From NCBI GenBank assembly GCA_036023115.1, contig JAYKKT010000086.1:14275501-14339500 (forward strand): a stretch of 64,000 nt of DNA. The letters are read 5' to 3'. This document shows, piece by piece, positions 53,974 through 62,398 of this stretch. The translations under genes and the position numbers were made by a program. Origin of the DNA: Brasenia schreberi. Its lineage: Eukaryota > Streptophyta > Magnoliopsida > Nymphaeales > Cabombaceae. The number at the start of each line of letters is the position of its first letter. The stretch's first letter is position 1. The notes under the pieces are model-generated. The model did no database searches and was not told where the DNA came from. It worked only from the letters and a program-made list of their open reading frames with translations.

Positions 53974-56900
53974 TGTAGACGCGTGAAAAATCCCCGCCTC
54001 TCACCTTTTCAGGGCTCGGAGCGGATCCTCTCGTGTGTCTAAGGCCTATGTATGCAAACAGGGCGTGCCAGCTAGCTTACCTAAGCTAGCGAAGATATAT
54101 TTAACACTGACTTCTAAACGTGGCGACAGTGAGCAAGTAAGCTCTTGTCGTCGCAGACCTTCTTGCACCGATGCGCAAGGGTCAGTCTGTACGCTTTGTA
54201 AAAATCGAGTTTTGGAGAGAAAGTCTACGAAGCGGTTCGAGGTGTCTAATTCGGGTCTTTTAGATGTGATTGCATGTTTTAGATCACGTGGATTTGCACG
54301 TGCCTAAGTCTTTCCTTTTATCCCTTTTCGGGCCACCTAGTTTGTGTGTTATGAACACTCCACTACATGGGCGAATTCGAGCGGGGCATGCTTTGATGCA
54401 ATATGCGTCCTACCTCATGGTATGGCGTAGATGCAATGCAAACTCACGCTACTCCAAAGGGAAAACCCGAAATGTAAAGACAATACTGAAGGGAAATAAC
54501 CGAAGGGAAATGACTTGTAAAGTAAGTGCCGAAGGGAGATATGTATATAGAGTATGTATATGAGCCCTTACTCGGGTCTTTCAAATAACAGCGAAGGCTC
54601 AATGTGGGTGCGTGGTTGAATTGAAAGACTTACACACACGACATGAAATTAAACCCAAATATAAATTGCAGTATGGCCTTGACTAAGGTCTTGGGAGTAA
54701 GAGCGAAGGCTCAATGTGTGTGAGTGCTTGAATTGAAGTACTATACACACGACATAAATGAAACCCAAATATAACTGCAATAAGGCCTTTACTAAGGTCT
54801 TGGGAATAAGAGCGAAGGCTCAATGTGTGTGAGAGTGCTTGAATTAAAAGACTTACCCACACGACATGAAATGAAACCCAAATAGTATAGGTCGGCCCTT
54901 ACTTGGGTCTTTCAAATAAGAGCAAAAGCTCAATGTGTGTGAGAGTGCTTGAATTGAAAGACTTACCCACACGACATAAATGAAACCCAAATAGTATAGG
55001 TCGGCCTTTACTTGGGTCTTTCAAATAAGAGCGAAAGCTCAATGTGTGTGAGAGTGCTTGAATTGAAAGACAACGCACCCAACTTAAGCAAAACCCTTCA
55101 AAATGAAAGTATATGTATATACTTATATATTAAGGGCTGATTAGGCCCGTGTGTGTTCAAAATCGTGCACAACTAGGAGAGTGAACGTGTGTGGGTGTGC
55201 CAAGCCACGTTATTACAAGCGGGGGGAGACTATGCTCCGTTATTACAACCCCGTATCAAATTGAATCTCAAGCAAGTATACAACTAAAGACCGAGTTTAG
55301 GCACTTACGAGTAGCTAGTCCGTAGAGGCCTTGCTTGAGCGTGGGCTTGGCCTTCGCCTTGGGCTGCAAACGGGAGCTCCGCTAGGTTGAGCGACAAAGG
55401 GGTGCTGGCTGGCTGCAAATGGGGCGCAGGATAGGCGCCTTGAAGGTGGCCGGCTGCAAGCAAGGGTGTCGCCTTGGTGTGGGGGATTAAAGGGGCTGAG
55501 CAAGGTGAGTATGTAGGGTCACTAGGAGGGTATATAGTGTTAGGGAGTATGGACCTAAGGGGAGCTTAAGGGAAGGTCGAATGGGACACCTAGGGGAAAA
55601 GAGAAGGCTGGCCGAATGGAAGGTATAGTCGGTTGGAGTGGCCGACTAGGGGAATGTGGTGGTGGCGGGCTGCTAGGATGACTAAGGCTGGAGTATGGGA
55701 AGGTAGCTAGTTAGGTGATGGGGCTAGGTGGTAGTGGGGGTATTGGGTGTAAGGGAGTGCTAGGGGCAGGTCTTAGGAAGTCGAATAGGGTGGCCGGGTG
55801 TAGCTAGTGTAGTTAGGTAGTGGCGGGTAGCTAGGGTGACTAAGGCTTGGCCGAGTGTAGTGGTGGCGGCAACTGGTGGTGGGATGGAAAGTAGGTGGTG
55901 GTATGGTGGGTGGCTGGGAGTGGACAGGGAGTGGAGAAGGAGCTAGGTAGAGTATGGGGTACTTACCGAGTGAAGAGAAGGTGGCGCTCGGCTAGAAGGA
56001 AGCTGGGCAGGTAGTGAGGCTCGGCCGGGAGGTGGTGGAGATGGCGGTGCAAGTGGTGGTGGGATGGAGAGATGGTGGTGGTGCTGGCGGAGCAGGTGGA
56101 GCAGCTGGGGAAGTGGAGGAAAGAGAGGGCCCGACTGGGATGGGTGAGGGGTTCTAGCTAGGAAACCCGCCCCCAAAGGGGGGGGGGGTTTATATAGGGA
56201 TGGGTAGGTCGGTTAGGGCTGGGTTTGGGGTAGTGGTTAGGTGGTTTAGGTAGGGTGGTATGAAGATAAGGTGGGCTGGAAAGGGTAGGGCCAGATATTT
56301 TAAATACTAGTGGTTTGGGTAGATTGTGGGCTAGGGATGGTTTAGGGTTTAGGGTTGGTTAGGTGGTTGGGTTCTAGGGTGAGGTTTAGTGAGCTAGGTT
56401 AGGTGATTAGGCTAGGATTAGGCTAGGTTTAGGGAAATTAACCTAGGTTTAGGGAAGGATTAGGGAAGTGGGTTAGGTGATTAGGTTGGGATTAGGCCGG
56501 GATTAGAGAAGTGGGTTAGGTGATTAGGCTCAGATTAGGGGTGGATTAGGGTGGAAGGCTAGGATTAGGTGTTTAGGGTTAGGTTTAGGTGAAGGAGCTC
56601 CCTTTGCATGGCCCATAGACCTTAACCACTTCATGTTGGTGCAGCCCTAGGTTAGGTTTTGGCTAATTACAAGCTTAAACCCACTCAATTAGGCTAACCC
56701 ACATGATTATCCCCAAACTTGACACACAAGTCAAGCTTAATTACAACACTCTTGATCTTATCCATCCCCACTCTCTCTCATGCCCATAATCCCACGTGAA
56801 TTTCAAGTGGGCCCCACCTCCATTTATGAGAAGGTGATGTGGGCCATGGATATGGATATTGGATTGGATTTTTGAATCCAAATCCAAATCCAAGTCCATA

Positions 56901-57430
56901 CATGGGTTTGGATTGGGATCTGGATATATATGGTCCAAATCCAATCCAAACTGAACTCTGACTCCTTTGAGCTGGGTTCGAAACGGATGATTTGTGCGGG
57001 GTCTGACAGCATCAGTACTCCGTCTGCGTTGGGTCTTTGCCAACATGGTCGTCCGCCTCCGTTTCTGCCTTCCGGAGATGACTTCAAATGACATTTTGAT
57101 AATAACAGGGTCTTCGACGTTCGAGATCCTGGGGGTATGGATTTGATACGAGAGTTGCTGTGCCGGGCTTGACATGTGCTCCGGTTCCGGGCTCTCTTTG
57201 ACTTTGGTGGTCCTGTCTTGATTAGGCCAAGCTGCTTTGGGGTTTCAAAAACGTGTTTTAAAAGGTTTTCCAAAAGCCATATTATATATTTTTGAAATAT
57301 GAAGTTTAAAACGTATGTACAGGGTTGTCTGGAAGGCTCCTGGGTTTCCAGACTCAAAAACGGCCCTTTGGGGCTACTTGTACAAAACTAGGTTTGTTTA
57401 AGAAATTCGTGGGATTTCGGGGTGTTTACA
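53974..57430 (-). mobile_element. N4 3' LTR
   Basis: 3.46 kb, the longest LTR here, termini TGTAGACGCGTG and GGGGTGTTTACA. The extra length comes mainly from five 110-bp subrepeats. It contains the three-stem block (54058-54190), the stem-loop near 55220, a GGTTAGG tract (56200-56600) and U3 inverted repeats. On the minus strand CATAAATGGAGG lies near 56820, and TATATAAACCCC at 56188-56195 is an alternative core promoter. Very similar to solo LTR S4. Confidence 0.9.
54560..55110 (-). repeat. 110-bp LTR subrepeats, 5 copies (N4)
   Basis: GCGAAGGCTCAATGTG-type words at about 54586, 54699, 54808, 54918 and 55026, spacing 108-113 bp. Confidence 0.85.
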
Positions 57431-58598
57431 GATGCCCCTCTTTGGCCTTGTCCAAATAGATTTGGATAAGGGCAAAGATGACAAACACCCCTTTCAATGT
57501 CTCCCTAGATCTATCCATGAAGAACATGGGATCGTCCCAATTTTTAGCAAAAATCTCAATTTACAAACTCTGGTAGGAGGAGATATCACGCCAAAGGGTT
57601 CTACATGGAATCTGGTCCTAAATGGGATCATGTTCACGCAAGTGCCATGCATGGAATGCAAATGACATGGGTGTGGTGCCAAAAGTGGTGACCTCCCAGA
57701 GACCAGATGTGGTCGAACTCTAGAGACTTACAAGGCCTACTGCTCCAAATGAGCAAATCCTATGCTGTTCGATGTTCGGTTTTCAAAACTTATTTAGAAA
57801 AGCTATTTACAAAAGGGACAACTGTCTTGAGCCTCGATCCTAAGGATCTCGAGCTCTTCGTGCTTGCCCTTGTTTGAGTCTTAACACTCGTTTATCTAGC
57901 GGAGGTTTTATAAGAAAACAAGGCATATTTCAAATTCCTACACCTTACTTGAAACGTCGAATTCTCAAACAAGATGAAATTCAAGTAAGTAAATCCTATT
58001 TTTACTTTAGGATTCCTCGAAATGAACCATGCTTTAGCTTGGGATAAGCCAGGGATGGGAAAGAGATACCATGGTCCCTTCTGAAGCGTCCCGTGGTTTA
58101 AGGCATAGAAGGCGGAAAACTGCTCTTTTTGAGCTTTTTGGCCTCTTTTTCCTTTTTTTCATAGAGGGTCTCCCTTTGGGAGTATTTTTTCTTTAATCCC
58201 TCTTTTTCACAAGAGATTCGATTTTTCTTTTAAATTCTGGTTTCTTTCTTTTGGAAAGAGACTTTGAATGGGAAATTCTCTTTTGTTTTGGGCCTTTGTT
58301 TTCCTTTTGGAAGGAGAAGAGAAGAGGGGAGGACTTATCCCAAGCCTACACTCAATCCATTCCAGATCAGCCTATTTAGAAATAGCGCGTACTACTTGCA
58401 AGTATCTTGCTATGTTGAACTAGGCCTTTCGTTGTAAGAAGAAGGATTTTGAAATGTAACCACGATTTTGAAAACTCCACTCTTTCACAAGTGCGAATTC
58501 TCTCACTTAGGCTCACACGAGTTTGCTTTTGCACCTTATTCACATGTCTCAAGGCAACTATCCCCTAAATTTTTGAAAACTGGAATTTAGTCCAGATC
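57431..58598 (-). other. N4 3' UTR with PPT and hairpin
   Basis: 1.17 kb non-coding, conserved with N2 and N3. PPT CCAAAGAGGGGCATC abuts the LTR (57431-57445). The second hairpin CTCCCTTTGGGAG is at 58170-58182 between purine-rich stretches on the sense strand. Confidence 0.75.
57440..57477 (-). promoter_or_regulatory. PPT-overlapping hairpin of N4
   Basis: On the sense strand CTTTGCCCTTATCCAAAT pairs with ATTTGGACAAGGCCAAAG in 16 of 18 positions. Relative to N3 one A-T pair has become C-G on both arms, a compensatory change. Confidence 0.75.
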
Positions 58599-59453
58599 CT
58601 ACACATGATACTTGTTTAAGTATTGAATATTGATAGGATCTGCTAAATTCCTACCTTCTACATCGATCAACCAATACGAATTGTTCGTAGTGGTTGCTCG
58701 TACAACATAGGGTCCATCCCAGTTGGGGCGCCACTTGCCTAGGGGGTGTGGGCCACGATGGTGGATGGTTTTTAAGACCAGATCTCCCACTTCAAAGTGG
58801 CGAGTTCTCTTGTGTTTGCTACAATGTCGGGCTATCCTTTGCCGATATACACGAGCATGATCCATGGCAAGGAGTCGCCTCTCATCTAGCAAATCTAGTT
58901 CGGCCATCCTAGCATGCTGAAGCGTCTCTAGGGGGAGGTCGAGTGCTATGGATGTATGGAATGAATGCAGTTGAGTATGAATGGGAAGAATGGCGTTTGT
59001 GCCATAGACCAATTCGAATGGTGTGGCATTCGTGGGAGTCCGGATGGAAGTCCTATAAGCCCATAAGGCTTCATCCAGCTTCTCGTGCCACGTCCTACCC
59101 TTCTCTAAGATTTTCTCAATAATACTAATGAGAGTCTTGTTTGTAGCTTCGGCTTGGCCGTTGCCTTGAGGGTAGTAGGGCGAGGAGAAGTGGTGAGTTA
59201 TGCCATACATGTTGCACAACTTAACCATCCGCTCGTTCTTGAATGGGGTGCCATTATCAGACACAAGGTCTCGTGGGACCCCAAATCGAGCCAAGATATT
59301 CCTTCGGATGAAAGCCACCACATGTTGCCCCATTACATTGGTTAGGGAAATGGCTTCCACCCACTTGGAGAAATGCTCCGTGGCTGCTAAAATAAATCGA
59401 TGCCCATTCGAGGCCTTTGGAAATATTGGGCCTACAATGTCAAACGCCCACAT
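58599..59453 (-). CDS. N4 integrase catalytic and C-terminal domains
   Basis: A 284-residue frame from MWAFDIVGP to the normal pol end. The full DDE triad is present: Asp5, Asp66 in SDNGTPF and Glu102 in NGQAEATNK. Then ELDLLDERRLLAMDHARVYR, HFEVGDLVLK and GKWRPNWDGPYVV form the C-terminal DNA-binding part. The Gln codon that is TAG in N2 and N3 is CAG here (58917-58919). The frame really begins upstream, but a TAG replacing Trp (59463-59465) separates the zinc domain. The start Met is only the first after that stop. Confidence 0.85.
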   Translation of the reverse strand: MWAFDIVGPIFPKASNGHRFILAATEHFSKWVEAISLTNVMGQHVVAFIRRNILARFGVPRDLVSDNGTPFKNERMVKLCNMYGITHHFSSPYYPQGNGQAEATNKTLISIIEKILEKGRTWHEKLDEALWAYRTSIRTPTNATPFELVYGTNAILPIHTQLHSFHTSIALDLPLETLQHARMAELDLLDERRLLAMDHARVYRQRIARHCSKHKRTRHFEVGDLVLKTIHHRGPHPLGKWRPNWDGPYVVRATTTNNSYWLIDVEGRNLADPINIQYLNKYHV

Positions 59454-59462
59454 GGTAAATGG

Positions 59463-59915
59463 CTAGGGGCTGACCACGGAATGCAATGCAGATGAGGGGA
59501 TATGAATGGCGTTCCCATGCACTTGACACGGATGACACTTCCTAACATGATCGTGACAATCCTTTTTCAGGGTGGACCAAAAATAGCCCCCTCTAAGTAT
59601 TTTCATTGCCATCATGTTGGCATTAACATGACCTCCACATTCTCCATCGTGGAACTCATGCATTACTATCCTAGCCTCCTCTAGGTCGATACACCTAAGC
59701 AGAATGCCGATAAAACTCTTTTTGTATAAAACCCCACCCAGAATGGTGTATCGGGTCGAAATCTTACGAATGAATGCCTTATCTTTGGATGTGGCATCCT
59801 CGGCGAATCCCCCATTTTCTAAAAATTGTTTTATGTCATAAAACCAGGGTTTTTTTAATAGACTCTGGGTTGTTTTGGCAAATATCCAAGTCGTGTGTGG
59901 ATGGGTGGGGCGCAT
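59463..59915 (-). pseudogene. N4 integrase zinc domain and linker
   Basis: Encodes KPWFYDIKQFLENGGFAED, KAFIRKISTRYTILGGVLYK and the zinc site (EFHDGECGGHVNAN, KCHPCQ). It ends at the TAG that replaces the Trp of SPWPFTMW. At its 5' end a one-base shift in an A run near 59850 separates it from the RNase H linker. Confidence 0.75.
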
Positions 59916-59940
59916 GCCATATTTCCAAAGATCTGGTCCC

Positions 59941-61290
59941 TTAAATGGGATCGACCTTCAAGGCTGAACCCAAGGAGGAGAGGGCATCGGCGATGCCATT
60001 GTCCTCTCTTCCTATGTGTGTGAGTTTACACGACTGGAAGGATTGGACCAATCGAGTGGCCAACTCGTGATATGGAAGTAGTTTCTCATTACGTACTTGC
60101 CAAATTTTCAAAACCTGGTTTATGACAAGGAGCGAATCTCCAAAGACCTCGATGCATGATGCCCCTAGAGTTTTCGAAATCCTTAACCCTTGTATGAGTG
60201 CTTCATACTCAGCTACGTTGTTGGAACATTCGAAATCTAAGCAGACTACTATGAGAATCTCGCCCTTTTTAGGAGAGATTAGGATGACCCCAGCACCAGC
60301 CCCTCGTTGGTTTCGTGCCCCATCGAAGTGCATCTTCCACACTTGGTTTTCGAAAGAGTTTGCCAAAATGTGGTTTTGATAATGGTTTTGTAATACGCCT
60401 TCATCAGGCATTTCGACAAGAGTGGGATATGTGTCCTCTAAGGGGAATTCAACCACGTAATCTGCTAGGGCTTGCCCCTTAATGGAGATCTGGTGATGGT
60501 ATTTCAAATCATACTCCATTAGAAGGAGTTGCCATTTGCCCAATCTACCCGTGAGAATGGGTTTTTCGAACAAGTGCTTGATTGGATCAAGCTTGGACAC
60601 TATCCAGATCTCATGATCTAGGAAATAGTGTCTAAACTTCTGGCAGGCCCAGACTAGGGCCAAGCACGTCTTCTCCATGGCTTGATAATTTCGTTCATAA
60701 GCCAAGAGAGTTTTCGAAATATAGTAGATGGCATACTCCTTATGGGTGTCATCCTCGTATTGAGCCAACAGGGCTCCTAAAGCATTTACATGTACGGAGA
60801 TGTATAATAAAAGCGGTTTTCCTTGCCTTGGAGGGTTCAAAACGGGGGGATTAACCAAGTATGACTTCAGTCTCTCGAAGGACTTTTGGCATTCGTCATC
60901 CCATAAGAATTTCGTGCCCTTCCTCAATAGTTTGTTGAAGGGTTCGCATCTAGTTGCCAGATTCGATATGAATCGGCGCACGGATTGTAAGCGACCCTGG
61001 AGGCTACGGATTTGGGTGAGATTGGAGGGTGGAGCCATGTCTATGATGGCTCGACACTTAGAGGGGTCGACTTCTATTCCCCTTTGGCTCACCATAAAGC
61101 CTAGAAGCTTCCCTGATTCTACCCCGAACAGACATTTTTGAGGGTTTAGCTTTACTTTGTAAAGCCTAAGCCTTTCGAAAATCTTTTGTAAACATTCGAT
61201 ATGGGTGCATCGGGTTTTGGATTTTGCCAAGAGATCATCTACATACACTTCTACCAGCTCATGAATTTGATCATGGAAGATCGTGGTCAT
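59941..61290 (-). CDS. N4 RT palm-thumb, first RNase H and second RNase H
   Basis: This 449-residue frame is the longest uninterrupted part of pol. Residues 1-125: RT with YVDD (Asp18, Asp19) and thumb KLLGFMVSQRGIEVDPSK. Residues about 145-275: Ty3-type RNase H, whose first catalytic Asp is missing (LLLYISVHVNALGALL), so it is likely only structural. Residues about 320-445: archaeal-type RNase H with FDGA, NVAEYEALIQGL, FGDSLLVINQ and GIADALSS, a complete catalytic set. This dual RNase H order marks the Tat lineage. The frame is preceded by a TGA (61294-61296) at an Arg codon and ends at a TAA after KVDPI. Confidence 0.88.
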   Translation of the reverse strand: MTTIFHDQIHELVEVYVDDLLAKSKTRCTHIECLQKIFERLRLYKVKLNPQKCLFGVESGKLLGFMVSQRGIEVDPSKCRAIIDMAPPSNLTQIRSLQGRLQSVRRFISNLATRCEPFNKLLRKGTKFLWDDECQKSFERLKSYLVNPPVLNPPRQGKPLLLYISVHVNALGALLAQYEDDTHKEYAIYYISKTLLAYERNYQAMEKTCLALVWACQKFRHYFLDHEIWIVSKLDPIKHLFEKPILTGRLGKWQLLLMEYDLKYHHQISIKGQALADYVVEFPLEDTYPTLVEMPDEGVLQNHYQNHILANSFENQVWKMHFDGARNQRGAGAGVILISPKKGEILIVVCLDFECSNNVAEYEALIQGLRISKTLGASCIEVFGDSLLVINQVLKIWQVRNEKLLPYHELATRLVQSFQSCKLTHIGREDNGIADALSSLGSALKVDPI

Positions 61291-61293
61291 GGC

Positions 61294-61788
61294 TCATTGG
61301 TATGTTGCACCGGCATTTTTCAAACCAAAGGGCATGACTGTATAGCAGTACGTGCCCCATGGGGTTGTGAAGGCGGTCTTACCCTGATCTCGTGGACGTA
61401 GTTTGATTTGATTATAGCCTGAATAGCCATCCATGAATGAAAACATTTCATGATTTGCAGTACTATCGACTATCAAATCTATGTTTGGTAAAGGATAATT
61501 ATCCTTTGGAGTGGCTTTATTCAGGTTTCTGAAATCGATGCATATTCGAATTTTCCCATTGGTTTTTCGAACCACAACGATATTTGACAACCAATCATAA
61601 TACGCAATGGGTTTTATAAATCCGGCTTTTAGCAGATCTTCTAAACCCTCTTTGACTTGCGTGTGTACATTCAGGTGTATTTTCCTAAGCTTCTGCTTTA
61701 TGGGTTTTACACCTACATCTAAGGGAAGACGATGTTCGACAATGCTGGGATCTATGCCAGGCATGTCTTCATACGTCCATGCAAACAC
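61294..61788 (-). CDS. N4 reverse transcriptase N-terminal half
   Basis: A 164-residue frame: FAWTYEDMPGIDPSIVEHRL, KEGLEDLLKAGFIKPI (fingers), VRKTNGKIRICIDFRNLN, then SFMDGYSGYNQIKL with the first catalytic Asp, and TPWGTYCYTVMPFGLKNAGA. It ends ATYQ-TGA where N2 has AGA (Arg) and continues in the next frame as AMTTIFHDQ. Removing that stop would join it to the RNase H frame, so the RT lost activity by a point change. Confidence 0.85.
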   Translation of the reverse strand: MFAWTYEDMPGIDPSIVEHRLPLDVGVKPIKQKLRKIHLNVHTQVKEGLEDLLKAGFIKPIAYYDWLSNIVVVRKTNGKIRICIDFRNLNKATPKDNYPLPNIDLIVDSTANHEMFSFMDGYSGYNQIKLRPRDQGKTAFTTPWGTYCYTVMPFGLKNAGATYQ

Positions 61789-61800
61789 ATCTAAATAGGT

Positions 61801-62373
61801 TCATAGAAATGCAATGAATGCTAACTTTTCAGTTTTATGCAAGCATGCGCCTATTTTGATGGTTTTGGGATTGGAATCATCCCCTAGGTTTACCTCTATA
61901 AAATCTCCTCCTATTGATTGGGAAGGTCTTTCAAAATCGAGAATTCTATGAAATTCTGGGAGCTCAGAAGTGGGATCTTCCTCAAGAGAATCCACTTCTG
62001 GGCTTTGATCATTCTCGTGGGATATAGACCCGAGGGAATTTGATGCGTGGTTTTCAAAATGACCTGGTTTTGTATTTGGATTTTCAAGTGATTTCGAAAT
62101 TTTTGGTCTGGCTATGCAGACGACGTTTCTTTCGAAATCCTTTTCTTTTGCCAAAGTCCTACCAGGAGCAGATATGTACAAAATCTTTTTGGTATTTTCC
62201 AAATTTTTGATTTTTTTGGGTTTTTGTAATACAAGAACTTTGGAAACTATACAAAGCACTCTTTTTTCGAGTTTTTGTTTTTCCATTGTTTTTGGTTTTT
62301 CTTGTTTTTCAATTTTTTTGATTTTAAGCTTTTCAAATGTTTTTGTATTTTTAGAAAAGGGATCTTTCGTCAT
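61801..62373 (-). CDS. N4 pol N-terminal linker
   Basis: This 190-residue frame is lysine-rich (MTKDPFSKNTKTFEKLKIKK) with low-complexity repeats. It contains ILYISAPGRTLAKEKDFERN and then SIGGDFIEVNLG, a lead-in also seen in N1 and N2. It ends IAFL-TGA where N2 reads IAFLKTYIDVFAWTYED, so the stop separates it from RT. It begins at an ATG just after the gag-pro stop, behind a TTTTCCCTTTGTAG word that resembles a splice acceptor. Function unknown; possibly a spacer. Confidence 0.65.
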   Translation of the reverse strand: MTKDPFSKNTKTFEKLKIKKIEKQEKPKTMEKQKLEKRVLCIVSKVLVLQKPKKIKNLENTKKILYISAPGRTLAKEKDFERNVVCIARPKISKSLENPNTKPGHFENHASNSLGSISHENDQSPEVDSLEEDPTSELPEFHRILDFERPSQSIGGDFIEVNLGDDSNPKTIKIGACLHKTEKLAFIAFL

Positions 62374-62398
62374 ACCTACAAAGGGAAAACACTACGGG

